A stretch of 36,074 bases of DNA from Lysobacterales bacterium (lineage in GTDB: Bacteria > Pseudomonadota > Gammaproteobacteria > Xanthomonadales > SZUA-36), in contig JANQPM010000117.1 in the NCBI GenBank assembly GCA_028289465.1, positions 1-36,074 of the forward strand, given 5' to 3'. The notes beneath the pieces are model-generated. The model saw only the letters and a list, made by a program, of their open reading frames with translations. It did not search any database and was not told where the DNA came from. This document shows positions 9,210 through 17,396 of the stretch, in pieces; position 1 is the first letter of the stretch; each line of letters begins with the position of its first letter. The translations under genes were made by a program, and so were the position numbers.

Positions 9210-9644
9210 ATGACTGACAGTATTCGCAAACGCCGCCGCCCGATGTCCGAGATCAATGTCGTGCCCTACATTGATGTGATGCTGGTGCTGTTGGTGATTT
9301 TCATGATTACCGCGCCGCTGTTGAACCTCGGGGTAGAAGTCGATTTGCCCGAAGCGGATGCCGAAGCGATGGATATCAACGAACAGGAACTGCCGCTGAT
9401 TATTACCGTGCTGGAAAACGGACAATTGTTCTTCAACGCCGCCAACGAGAAAGCGCAGTTGATCGATGAGGATACGCTACTGCAAAAGGTCGGGGCCATC
9501 GTTCGTCGTAACCCGGAAGTGCAGGTGCTGGTCGGCGGTGACCAGAGCGTTGACTATGGCCGTATCTATAACGCCATGGTGTTGCTGCAAAAAGCGGGTG
9601 TCAGCAAAGTCGGGCTGATGAGCGACCCGGTGGATAGCGGATAG
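9210..9644 (+). CDS. tolR: Tol-Pal motor subunit TolR
   Basis: 144-aa ExbD/TolR family protein with a short basic cytoplasmic N-terminus (SIRKRRRPMSEINVVPYIDV), one transmembrane helix, and a periplasmic dimerisation domain. The proton-relaying Asp lies in PYIDVMLVLLVIFMITAP, as expected. It forms the stator/rotor unit with TolQ. A purine-rich GAAGAG precedes the ATG. It lies 32 bp after tolQ and 9 bp before tolA. Confidence 0.97.
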   Translation: MTDSIRKRRRPMSEINVVPYIDVMLVLLVIFMITAPLLNLGVEVDLPEADAEAMDINEQELPLIITVLENGQLFFNAANEKAQLIDEDTLLQKVGAIVRRNPEVQVLVGGDQSVDYGRIYNAMVLLQKAGVSKVGLMSDPVDSG

Positions 9645-9653
9645 CGCCGAACC

Positions 9654-10622
9654 ATGAAAGATTCCGTCAGCTACGGCCTGTCCTTTGTGCTCGCGCTGCT
9701 GGTGCATTTGGCGCTGGCGGCGTTGCTGCTGCTGGGGACCTGGAACTGGCGGCCGGAGCCGACTCGAACAGCCGGACTGACGATCAGTGCGACCGTCGTC
9801 GACGCCGAGCAACTGAACAGTCTGCTGACCCAGGCAAACCGGGCCCAGCAGCGCGAACAGCGGCTTGAGGAGCGCAATCAGGCGCTGGCAGCGCAGCAAG
9901 AACGTGAACGCCGGCAGGCTGCGGAGCGCGAACAGCGGCTTCAAGCGGAACAGCGGCGGCAGGCAGAACAGCGCGAAGCCGAAGCGCTGGCCGAACAGCA
10001 GCGCCAGCAGGCCCTGGCAAGGCAGCAGGCGGAGGAGGAGGCTCGTCGCAAGCAAGCCGAGGAACAGCGTCGCCGCGAATTGGCGGCACAGCGCCGCCGG
10101 GAACGGGAAGAAGCGCAGCGCAAGGCGCTGGAAGAGGAACTGCGAAAGCAGAACGAAGAACTGGCAAAATTGCGCCGCCAGCAGTTGGAAAAAGAACAGC
10201 AGGTCGAGCAGGAGCGCCGGCGCATGGAACGGCTGCAGGAGCAGCGCAAGGCGGAAGAGGCAGCCGAAGAAGAGCGTCGGCGGCAGCAGTTGCTGGCCGA
10301 AGAGCAATACGCGGCTGCCCAGGCACAGCAGCTTGGAACCCTGGGCGATCAGTATGTACTGGATATCACGGAGATCGTGACCCGAAACTGGTTGCGGCCG
10401 CCGACGGCTGAAAGCGGTTTGCGGTGCCGGCTGAGAATTCGCCAGATTCCGGGCGGCGATGTGGTCGGTGCCGAGATCGTATCAAGTGCCTGCAACGCCG
10501 ATCAGGCCACGCAGCGTTCAATCGTTGCGGCGGTGAACCGCGCCTCGCCGCTGCCTTACCGGGGTTACGAAAAGGTCTTTGAAAAGGAAATCGAATTTGT
10601 CTTTATTTACGATGGTGACTAA
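9654..10622 (+). CDS. tolA: Tol-Pal trans-periplasmic linker TolA
   Basis: 322 aa with the three TolA domains. Domain I is a single N-terminal membrane anchor at ~8-28 (LSFVLALLVHLALAALLLLG). Domain II is a long, almost uninterrupted charged helix at ~50-225, made of Gln/Arg/Glu/Ala-rich segments such as REQRLEERNQALAAQQERER. Domain III is a globular C-terminal domain at ~235-322 (YVLDITEIVTRNWLRPP ...) that contacts TolB and Pal. The low-complexity domain II also produces long spurious open frames on the other strand. It is somewhat shorter than E. coli TolA (421 aa), the difference lying in the helical domain. Its TAA abuts the tolB ATG. Confidence 0.95.
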   Translation: MKDSVSYGLSFVLALLVHLALAALLLLGTWNWRPEPTRTAGLTISATVVDAEQLNSLLTQANRAQQREQRLEERNQALAAQQERERRQAAEREQRLQAEQRRQAEQREAEALAEQQRQQALARQQAEEEARRKQAEEQRRRELAAQRRREREEAQRKALEEELRKQNEELAKLRRQQLEKEQQVEQERRRMERLQEQRKAEEAAEEERRRQQLLAEEQYAAAQAQQLGTLGDQYVLDITEIVTRNWLRPPTAESGLRCRLRIRQIPGGDVVGAEIVSSACNADQATQRSIVAAVNRASPLPYRGYEKVFEKEIEFVFIYDGD

Positions 10623-11915
10623 ATGACCAGAAAGCTGATTCTCACTTTGTTGCTGCTGAGCGTTGGGGCAAATGCCTGGGCCAAGCTGGAAATCGAAATC
10701 GTCCGCGGCAACAAATCGGCCATTCCGATAGCCGTGGTGCCGTTTGCGTGGGCATCGTCCGTGCCGCAGCCCGCCACCGGTACGGCCGGTATCATCTCCG
10801 ATGATCTGTACCGTTCCGGCCTGTTTGACCCGCTGGCGGAGGCCGATATGGTGGCACGCCCTCAGGGCCCGACCGATATACGCTACGGTGACTGGAAACT
10901 GCTGAAAACCGATTACCTGGTGATCGGCAGCGTTGAAGACGGCAGCAATGGCGACTACCGCTTTGTCTATCAGCTTTACGATGTCAACACCCAGGAACAG
11001 CTATTGAGCCGAGTATTGCCGGTGCGGCCGGGCGATTTGCGCTATGGTGCTCACCGCATCGCCGATGACGTCTATGAGCGTATTATCGGCGTGCCCGGTG
11101 CATTCGCGACCCGCATCGCGTATGTCGCGGCGACCGGGGTTGGTAATGAGCTTCAGTTCGAGCTGGTGGTCGCCGATGCCGATGGATTCAATCCCCAGTC
11201 CATCGTATCTTCCCCCGAACCGCTGATGTCACCGACCTGGTCGCCGGACGGGCAGAACCTGGCCTATGTCTCGTTTGAGAAGGGCAATTCGGCGATATGG
11301 ATGCAGAACGTTTTTACCGGTGGCCGGCGGCAGATATCAGCGTACCGCGGCATCAACGGCGCACCGGCGTTTTCGCCGGATGGCGGCAAACTGGCGATGG
11401 CGCTGTCACGCAGCGGCAACCCCGAGATCGTCGTGCATGATTTGAATACGGGACGGTTTCAGCAACTGACCCAGCATTGGGCGATCGACACAGAACCGGC
11501 GTTTTCGCCGGACGGGCGATGGATTTATTTTACCTCAGACCGGGCTGGAAAACCGCAGATATACAAGATCGGAATCAGCGGGGGGCAGGTGCAGCGGGTG
11601 ACTTTCGAAGGCGACTACAACGCCCGCGTTACCATCGCGCCGGATGGAAAGCGGTTAGCTATGGCGCATGGCAATGGAAACCAGTATCGTATAGCGATTC
11701 TGGATAGCGAGCGTAACCGTTTAACCGTGTTATCAGACGGGCGTTTGGATGAATCTCCAAGCTTCGCACCCAACGGCAGTATGATTTTGTACGCATCCAG
11801 AGAGGGAGGTCGAGGGGTGCTGTCGGCTGTGTCGGCAGACGGCAGCGTACGCCAGCGACTGGTTTTGAGCGAAGGCGATGTGCGCGAGCCGGCATGGTCG
11901 CCGGTGATACGCTAG
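10623..11915 (+). CDS. tolB: Tol-Pal periplasmic beta-propeller protein TolB
   Basis: 430-aa periplasmic protein. The signal peptide is residues 1-20 (cleavage after GANAWA), followed by an N-terminal alpha/beta domain starting KLEIEIVRGN, then a C-terminal beta-propeller. Propeller blades are visible as repeated SPDG motifs: PTWSPDGQNLAYVS, PAFSPDGGKLAMAL, PAFSPDGRWIYFTS, TIAPDGKRLAMA, PSFAPNGSMILYAS. TolB binds Pal and is released by TolA pulling. The start directly follows the tolA stop. Confidence 0.97.
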   Translation: MTRKLILTLLLLSVGANAWAKLEIEIVRGNKSAIPIAVVPFAWASSVPQPATGTAGIISDDLYRSGLFDPLAEADMVARPQGPTDIRYGDWKLLKTDYLVIGSVEDGSNGDYRFVYQLYDVNTQEQLLSRVLPVRPGDLRYGAHRIADDVYERIIGVPGAFATRIAYVAATGVGNELQFELVVADADGFNPQSIVSSPEPLMSPTWSPDGQNLAYVSFEKGNSAIWMQNVFTGGRRQISAYRGINGAPAFSPDGGKLAMALSRSGNPEIVVHDLNTGRFQQLTQHWAIDTEPAFSPDGRWIYFTSDRAGKPQIYKIGISGGQVQRVTFEGDYNARVTIAPDGKRLAMAHGNGNQYRIAILDSERNRLTVLSDGRLDESPSFAPNGSMILYASREGGRGVLSAVSADGSVRQRLVLSEGDVREPAWSPVIR

Positions 11916-11966
11916 AATACGCACGGCCTTTCATTAGCACTAAGGAAACATAAAACGGAGGTTCCC

Positions 11967-12509
11967 ATGAAATCGGCTTCTCGTCTACTGCTAACCGCCC
12001 TGTTAGCCATTACGCTGGCGGCCTGCGCCAACCAAAAAAAGGAGCCTGTCGAGGTTGATACACCTCCGGTGCAGGATCGGACAGACACTCCTGAAGTCGT
12101 CACTCAGGCACTGGATGCCAATGATTATGCCAATTCGGAGAATTTCGATAACCCGGACAGCATGCTCTACCGTGGCCGGCGTGTGATCTATTTTGACTTC
12201 GACCAGTCTACGGTTCGGTCGGAATTCCGCCCGGTACTGCGCGCCAATGGGGAATATCTGGCCGCCCACTCCGGCGCCAAGGTTACCCTGGAAGGCCATG
12301 CCGACGAGCGGGGTTCGCGCGAATATAACCTCGGCCTTGGCGAGCGCCGCGGTAACGCCGTCAGGCAGATTCTGCTGTCCCACGGCGCCAGCGCCAACCA
12401 GATCGAAGTTGTCAGTTATGGCGAAGAACGGCCGACTTGTCGGGAATCTTCTGAGTCCTGCTGGAGTCAAAACCGGCGAGTGGAAATTGTTTTTAACTCG
12501 ACCAACTGA
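11967..12509 (+). CDS. pal: Peptidoglycan-associated lipoprotein Pal
   Basis: 180-aa outer-membrane lipoprotein that binds peptidoglycan and TolB. The signal peptide ends in lipobox LAAC, giving lipidated Cys20. A linker rich in Thr/Pro/Asp at ~21-60 precedes the OmpA-like domain, with VYFDFDQS-type start (VIYFDFDQSTVR) and the peptidoglycan-binding segment LEGHADERGSREYNLGLGERR. A strong ribosome-binding site CGGAGG lies 5 bases before the ATG. A 51-bp gap after tolB contains a TAGAAT -10-like hexamer but no convincing -35, so an extra pal promoter is possible but unproven. Confidence 0.97.
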   Translation: MKSASRLLLTALLAITLAACANQKKEPVEVDTPPVQDRTDTPEVVTQALDANDYANSENFDNPDSMLYRGRRVIYFDFDQSTVRSEFRPVLRANGEYLAAHSGAKVTLEGHADERGSREYNLGLGERRGNAVRQILLSHGASANQIEVVSYGEERPTCRESSESCWSQNRRVEIVFNSTN

Positions 12510-12544
12510 TTTCACCGCTTATTTGGGAACCGTTTGACACTGCA

Positions 12545-13336
12545 ATGACTGGTCGATGGTCAAGATTAATCGCAGGCGGGGCCGGTCTCTGGCTGGCCTC
12601 GTCGAGCGGTTTCGCACAGGCACAACTGGACCAAAGCCTGATCGCCGATTTGGTGCTGCAGGTTCAGCAATTGCAGGAAGAAGTACGGCAGTTGCGCGGC
12701 CAGGTCGAGCAGCAGAATTACCAGATCGAACGCCTGGAAGAGCGCCAGAAAGCCCAGTATCTGGACCTTGACGAGCGCCTGACCGATTTGCAATCCGGTG
12801 CGGTTGCAGCACCCGCCCCGAATACGCCGCCGATAGCGGCATTGGAGCCGCCCACTGCGACCGATCAGCCACCGGACAACGACGCCACTGCGAATAGCGA
12901 CACACAGAATGACGCCGGGGACACAGTTGCCGCAGTGAATCCGGCTATGGATGAAGAAGGAACGTATCGAAGCGCCTTCGATCATCTTAAGGCGCTGCGC
13001 TATGTCGATGCGGCGGAAGGCTTTATGGACTATCTGGAGCAGCATCCGGACAGCCCGCGTGCCGGTAATGCCCAATACTGGCTGGGCGAATCCTACTACG
13101 TCACCCGCAACTACGAAATCGCACTGGATGTCTTTCAAGAACTGCTGGAAAAATATCCGGAATCCAACAAAGTGGCCGATGCCTGGCTGAAGATCGGCTA
13201 CACCCACTACGAACTGAAGAACTGGGACCGGGCGCGCGATGCATTGACGCGGGTTGTGGAACAGTACAGCAGCACCAACCTGGCTCGACTGGCAGAGAAT
13301 AGGCTGCGGACAATGCGGCTGGAAGGCCATTATTAG
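12545..13336 (+). CDS. cpoB: Cell division coordinator CpoB (YbgF)
   Basis: 263-aa periplasmic protein. The signal peptide ends about GFAQA, followed by a trimerising coiled coil at ~30-85 (LVLQVQQLQEEVRQLRGQVE...), an Ala/Pro/Thr/Asp-rich linker at ~88-135, and a C-terminal TPR domain at ~140-263 (YRSAFDHLKALRYVDAAEGF, then NAQYWLGESYYVTRNYEIAL). In E. coli CpoB links Tol-Pal activity to PBP1B; an mrcB gene occurs later in this window. It lies 35 bp after pal and is the last gene of the tol block. The tandem-repeat region begins only 3 bp after its stop. Confidence 0.94.
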   Translation: MTGRWSRLIAGGAGLWLASSSGFAQAQLDQSLIADLVLQVQQLQEEVRQLRGQVEQQNYQIERLEERQKAQYLDLDERLTDLQSGAVAAPAPNTPPIAALEPPTATDQPPDNDATANSDTQNDAGDTVAAVNPAMDEEGTYRSAFDHLKALRYVDAAEGFMDYLEQHPDSPRAGNAQYWLGESYYVTRNYEIALDVFQELLEKYPESNKVADAWLKIGYTHYELKNWDRARDALTRVVEQYSSTNLARLAENRLRTMRLEGHY

Positions 13337-13338
13337 GA

Positions 13339-13830
13339 GTTCGTTCAGCGCTTCTTTCACACCCTCTTCCGGGTGTAAAAACCGCCCCTCACTCACGGCG
13401 TTAAAAGAAGATGCTCGCTGGCGCTCGCGAAAGCCGGGGGAGTTCGTTCAGCGCTTCTTTCACACCCTTTCCGGGTGTAAAAACCGCCCCTCACTCACGG
13501 CGTTAAAAGAAGATGCTCGCTGGCGCTCGCGAAAGCCGGGGGCGTTTGTTCAGCGCTTCTTTCACACCCTTTCCGGGTGTGAAAACCGCCCCTCACTCAC
13601 GGCGTTAAAAGAAGACGCTCGCTGGCGCTCGCGAAAGCCGGCGGCGTTCGTTTGGCGCTTCATTCATGCGTTGCCAGGCGTGAAAATCGCCCCTTGCTCA
13701 CCGCGTTATTGGAAGATGCTCGCGTACGCTCACGAAGACGGGCGGCGTTTGGTCAGCGTTTCGTTAACGTGCTGCTTCGGCGTGTTGAATTTAGGTGTTT
13801 TTCGCCCGTGTAGCGCTAAATACACTGCCG
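13339..13830 (+). repeat. Tandem ~102-bp intergenic repeats, four clear copies and a decayed fifth
   Basis: Copies start at about 13339, 13442, 13544, 13646 and 13747 (periods 103, 102, 102, 101). Copies 1-3 are nearly identical, copy 4 is clearly diverged, and copy 5 is recognisable only in its first half. Each begins G-T-T-[C/T]-G and contains a hairpin ACACCC-TTTCC-GGGTGT; in copy 3 this extends to a perfect 10-bp stem TTTCACACCC/GGGTGTGAAA. A potential outer pairing CTTCTTT/AAAGAAG encloses it. The array fills the cpoB-queE gap. Because 102 is a multiple of three, one frame stays open through it (13254-13910), but I see no gene-like start or composition. Confidence 0.9.
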
Positions 13831-13861
13831 TTTGCGCGGCGTGGCAGGTACAATATTGGGT

Positions 13862-14536
13862 ATGGAAAGACCGTCCGACAGCGTGCCGGAGTCGCGTGAA
13901 AATTGCTTGAAAATCACGGAGATATTTCATTCCGTGCAAGGGGAGGCCAGAGATGCCGGACGCCCTACGGTTTTTATTCGGCTGACCGGCTGTCCACTAC
14001 GCTGCCAGTACTGCGATAGCGAATACGCATTTTATGGTGGGCAGTGGATGCAGTTTGATCAGATTCTGCAGCAGGTGGCGGCTTATCATACGCCATTGGT
14101 ATGCGTAACCGGCGGTGAGCCGCTGGCGCAGAAACGCTGCCATCAGTTGCTGACCCGGTTATGCGATGCCGGCTATCGGGTGTCGCTTGAAACCAGCGGT
14201 GCGATCGATCTGGCCGAGGTCGATCCGCGGGTGGTCAAGGTTGTCGATATCAAGACACCGGATTCTGGTGAATGCCCGCGTAACCTGTGGGATAATTTGC
14301 AGCACCTGAATCCGGCGGATCAGCTCAAGTTCGTTATTTGCTCACACGATGACTACCGGTGGGCGCGTTCGCAGCTTGGATCCAGGGATCTGATCGAAAA
14401 AGACGTTATTTTTTCCCCCAGTTATCAACAGCTTGAACTACGGGACCTGGCTGAGTGGGTATTGAACGATCGGCTGAACGTCCGGGTGCAGATTCAACTG
14501 CATAAAATACTCTGGGGTGATGTGCCCGGTAAATAG
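13862..14536 (+). CDS. queE: 7-carboxy-7-deazaguanine synthase QueE
   Basis: 224-aa radical SAM enzyme that contracts 6-carboxytetrahydropterin to 7-carboxy-7-deazaguanine, a step to queuosine in tRNA. The [4Fe-4S]-binding CxxxCxxC is Cys44, Cys48, Cys51 in GCPLRCQYC. Upstream is the family segment FHSVQGEARDAGRPTVFIRL. SAM-binding GGEPL (VTGGEPL) and the DIKTPDSGE region are present. The ATG at 13862 is chosen because the QueE N-terminus follows; an upstream TTG adds ten unlikely residues. No good ribosome-binding site is visible, but a -10-like TACAAT lies 8-13 bases before the ATG. It precedes queC by 34 bp. Confidence 0.95.
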   Translation: MERPSDSVPESRENCLKITEIFHSVQGEARDAGRPTVFIRLTGCPLRCQYCDSEYAFYGGQWMQFDQILQQVAAYHTPLVCVTGGEPLAQKRCHQLLTRLCDAGYRVSLETSGAIDLAEVDPRVVKVVDIKTPDSGECPRNLWDNLQHLNPADQLKFVICSHDDYRWARSQLGSRDLIEKDVIFSPSYQQLELRDLAEWVLNDRLNVRVQIQLHKILWGDVPGK

Positions 14537-14570
14537 CCCGACCATCAGCCAGATCGGAATATAGAAGAGA

Positions 14571-15257
14571 ATGCAGCAGACGGCTAAAAAAGCAGTGGTG
14601 TTGCTGTCAGGCGGTCTGGATTCGGCGACTTGTCTGGCAATGGCGGTCGAGCAGGGATTCGACTGCTACTGTCTGACAGTGGATTACGGGCAGCGGCATG
14701 CATTTGAAATTGAAGCGGCGGCTCGGCTGACGCGGCAATTTCAGGCTAGACAGCACAAAATTTTGAAGGTGGATCTACGGGCCATCGGCGGTTCCGCACT
14801 GACCGATGATTCGGTAGCGGTACCGAAAGACGGTATCAGCCAGGATATTCCGCCAACCTATGTGCCGGCCAGGAACACTGTATTTCTGGCCTTGGCCCTG
14901 GGGTGGGCCGAGGTGATGGCTGCCGAGGCCATTTATATCGGAGTGAATGCGGTGGACTATTCCGGTTATCCGGACTGCCGGCCTGAGTTTATCGCGGCGT
15001 TCCAGCAGCTCGCCGGGCTTGCGACCAAGGCAGGCGTGGAAGGGCAGGCGGTACGGATTTGTACGCCGTTGCTGCACCTGTCCAAGGCCGAGATTATCGG
15101 GCATGCTGTGAACGCCGGAATCGCATTGGATCAGGTTATTTCCTGCTACGCTCCGGACGATTCGGGGCAGGCCTGCGGCGACTGTGATGCGTGCAGAATC
15201 AGAGCGTCCGCGATGGCAGAATACCGGCAGCGCGAGGCAGCGTCGCCAGGTACTTAG
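14571..15257 (+). CDS. queC: 7-cyano-7-deazaguanine synthase QueC
   Basis: 228-aa ATP-dependent enzyme that converts 7-carboxy-7-deazaguanine to preQ0, the step after QueE. The PP-loop SGGLDS lies near residue 13, followed by VDYGQRH. The Zn site is Cys192, Cys202, Cys205 and Cys208 in the C-terminal CYAP...CGDCDAC stretch. It has a purine-rich AGAAGAGA just before the ATG. In Pseudomonas queE-queC lie between cpoB and tRNA-Lys, as here except for two inserted genes downstream. Confidence 0.96.
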   Translation: MQQTAKKAVVLLSGGLDSATCLAMAVEQGFDCYCLTVDYGQRHAFEIEAAARLTRQFQARQHKILKVDLRAIGGSALTDDSVAVPKDGISQDIPPTYVPARNTVFLALALGWAEVMAAEAIYIGVNAVDYSGYPDCRPEFIAAFQQLAGLATKAGVEGQAVRICTPLLHLSKAEIIGHAVNAGIALDQVISCYAPDDSGQACGDCDACRIRASAMAEYRQREAASPGT

Positions 15258-15451
15258 CAATACTGTGCCGGCGGGCTGGAATTATCGCCGGGAAATTCGC
15301 AACGGCTGGCGATATTTACAGAATTTGACTTGATTATGTGGCGTTCGGTCGTAGTCTAGGGAAAATACTTGGCGGAATCTTGGGGTGATTCGGCAACTAC
15401 CGAAGGTGTGTGAGGTAATGTTTAAGATTGAACTAAAAAGGCAACGGAGCA

Positions 15452-16294
15452 GTGGACGCCGAGAATAGTAGAACCGTCTATACGTCCATAGCTCCAAGGG
15501 GTTTGTCAAAGCAGTTTAAAGCGGTTAATAGCTGGCGTCACCTGGGGTTTAAGGTCAGGTCAGTGAACAATCCCGATGAGATAGAACAGATTCGGGACCG
15601 GTTTCCGTTTGTCGAATTCGTGCCGGTGGGCCGGACGGCCCAGCAGCTGTACGGTCGTCCGCTGGTATTTCTGGATGACATTTTCGATGCGTTTTTGCGC
15701 ACCGAGGAAGACATCTTTATCATCATCAATTCCGACGTGTCGTTGAAACCTGTGTATCGGAATGCGCACGACCGCATCATCGACGCGGCGAAAACCGGGA
15801 TCGCATACGGGCCGCGAGTCGATGTGTACGATGAGGATTTTAAGAAAGGGGAAATCTATTTCGGCGGATTCGACTATTTCTTCGTATCGAGAAAAGTTAT
15901 TCCGTTTTTTCCGCGGACCAATCTGGCCATCGGTGCCACCTGGTGGGACTACTGGATTGTGATGTTCCCGATTCTGAAAAATATCAAGCCGAAGCTGATT
16001 AACGCGATGCTGGCTGCACATCCGTATCATGAAATCGCCTGGAGCGAGGAGATACTGCTGTTAACGCTGAAAGAAATTGTCGATAAATCAACGATAGAAT
16101 TCGAAGGCACAGAGCGATTGGACTTCAAAACCGTCAATTTGAAGACGCTACAGTTCGCCGGGATGTTTGCGACCTGGTGTAAAAAGCTGATTTATATGGA
16201 ATCTACCCCGGTTTTTGAGAAAGCCAAGCAACCGGTTTTTGAAAAACACTATGCCAAATACATTCAGGGGCTGATGAAGCATGATGTCGGATGA
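15452..16294 (+). CDS. Glycosyltransferase-like protein (GT-A fold suspected)
   Basis: 280 aa from a GTG with CGGAG a few bases upstream. I do not recognise a named family with certainty. The N-terminus reads YTSIAPRGLSKQFKAVNSW, followed by GFKVRSVNNPDEIEQI; this resembles proteins that act on sugar nucleotides, and IIINSDVSLK near residue 90-100 looks like a DxD-type metal/nucleotide site with hydrophobic strand before it. No signal peptide or membrane helix. Base composition is visibly more AT-rich than the flanking genes. It sits between queC (194-bp gap) and a sulfotransferase gene (111-bp gap), suggesting a pair that makes and sulfates a glycan; that is inference. Confidence 0.55.
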   Translation: MDAENSRTVYTSIAPRGLSKQFKAVNSWRHLGFKVRSVNNPDEIEQIRDRFPFVEFVPVGRTAQQLYGRPLVFLDDIFDAFLRTEEDIFIIINSDVSLKPVYRNAHDRIIDAAKTGIAYGPRVDVYDEDFKKGEIYFGGFDYFFVSRKVIPFFPRTNLAIGATWWDYWIVMFPILKNIKPKLINAMLAAHPYHEIAWSEEILLLTLKEIVDKSTIEFEGTERLDFKTVNLKTLQFAGMFATWCKKLIYMESTPVFEKAKQPVFEKHYAKYIQGLMKHDVG

Positions 16295-16405
16295 GATGGT
16301 CAATCGGCGACGTAGCCAGCATGGAAATGGCATAATCCGAGAATATGCCCAATGACGGGTAGATAGTGCAAAGCAGAGCTTAGAATTTACTATGGAGGTT
16401 AGTTC

Positions 16406-17203
16406 GTGCGCGTAAGTCTGAAGAACGAAACATGGGTGGAAATTGCGCTTCCGCCGCCGTCTGAACATCCGGCTATATTTGCGTTTGGTATGCATAAGTG
16501 TGGTAGCACGTTGCTCAATCGGGTGGTTTTATCCTTGTGTCGCTGTGTTAACAGGCCGACGGTCTCTCTGCCCAACATTTTCTTCCATCAGGGCTTTGCG
16601 GATGAGGTTTGGGTTGATCAGCAGAGCATGGTGCCGCTTATTCAGGACGGTTATTGCTATTGCGGGTTTCGTTACTACCCGGTTTTCTTTGATCATTGCG
16701 GGTTGATCTGGAACCGGAAGAACATATTGTTAGTCCGGGATCCGCGGGATGCGATAGTCAGCATGTACTATTCGGTGGCTTACAGTCACGTGAGTCCGGA
16801 CGACGAAAAAGCGAAAAAGGAATTTGCCGATCGGCGGGCAGATGTACGCCAGCAAGAGATTAACCAATTCTGTCTCGAATATGCACAGGAGTGGATTCAT
16901 CAATGGAACCGTGTACTGAATACGCTGGTTAAAAACGAACACACGTTGATTTTCCGTTACGAAGATGTGGTTTTCGACAAGATCAGGCTGGTGTCAGATA
17001 TTAATGATCATCTGGAGCTTGGCGTCGATCGGGAGCTGCAACATAAAATCGCACAGCGATACGACATCATTCCGGAGAAAGAGGACAAATCGAAGCACAT
17101 CCGATTCGTTAAACCCGGTAATCACAAAGACCGGCTGAAACCGGAGACAATCGATAAAATAAACGAATTGTATGCCCCTGTTTTGTCGCATTTCGACTAT
17201 TAG
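16406..17203 (+). CDS. PAPS-dependent sulfotransferase
   Basis: 265-aa predicted cytosolic sulfotransferase that moves sulfate from 3'-phosphoadenylyl sulfate to an unknown acceptor. The 5'-phosphosulfate loop is FGMHKCGSTLLNR (residues ~27-39). The 3'-phosphate site is LLVRDPRDAIVSMYYS, with Arg111 and Ser119 in the expected positions. The C-terminal region HIRFVKPGNHKDRLKPETI matches the family's second PAPS-contact segment before the final helix. It starts at GTG with a strong GGAGG 7 bases upstream. It is AT-richer than surrounding housekeeping genes, like its upstream neighbour. Acceptor could be a lipid, glycan or small molecule; context mildly favours a glycan. Confidence 0.82.
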   Translation: MRVSLKNETWVEIALPPPSEHPAIFAFGMHKCGSTLLNRVVLSLCRCVNRPTVSLPNIFFHQGFADEVWVDQQSMVPLIQDGYCYCGFRYYPVFFDHCGLIWNRKNILLVRDPRDAIVSMYYSVAYSHVSPDDEKAKKEFADRRADVRQQEINQFCLEYAQEWIHQWNRVLNTLVKNEHTLIFRYEDVVFDKIRLVSDINDHLELGVDRELQHKIAQRYDIIPEKEDKSKHIRFVKPGNHKDRLKPETIDKINELYAPVLSHFDY

Positions 17204-17276
17204 CGCCGCGAACTGCCCCTTGTCCGCCGCGATTCGATGCGTGGGAGAACCGCACTGAATTCGGCGCAAATTTGGC

Positions 17277-17305
17277 TTGTTGCGGCAATTAGAATTCACT
17301 ACAAT
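17277..17305 (+). promoter_or_regulatory. Sigma70-type promoter of tRNA-Lys
   Basis: TTGTTG (17277-17282), a 17-bp spacer, and TACAAT (17300-17305), followed by a GC-rich stretch 15 bp before the mature tRNA. Spacing is ideal and position is right for a stable RNA promoter. Confidence 0.7.
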
Positions 17306-17320
17306 GTGCGGCTTCCTGGC

Positions 17321-17396
17321 GGGCCGTTAGCTCAGTTGGTAGAGCAGTGGACTTTTAATCCATTGGTCGTAGGTTCGAATCCTACACGGCCCACCA
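17321..17396 (+). tRNA. tRNA-Lys, anticodon TTT
   Basis: 76-nt cloverleaf with encoded CCA. The acceptor stem GGGCCGT pairs with ACGGCCC. The D arm is GCTCAGTTGGTAGAGC, the anticodon loop is CTTTTAA with anticodon TTT, and the T arm loop is TTCGAAT closed by GTAGG/CCTAC. tRNA-Lys at this position after queC matches the Pseudomonas gene order. Confidence 0.97.

Noticed and set aside
9477-10307. 276-codon open frame on the minus strand across tolA
   Set aside because: It is the shadow of TolA's Glu/Gln/Arg-rich helical domain; its translation is Leu/Phe low complexity with no domain.
12566-13396. 276-codon minus-strand open frame opposite cpoB
   Set aside because: CpoB is well supported on the plus strand by signal peptide, coil and TPRs; the antisense frame has no recognisable content.
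13339-13830. CRISPR array
   Set aside because: The units are ~102-bp direct tandem copies without unique spacers, and no cas genes are near.
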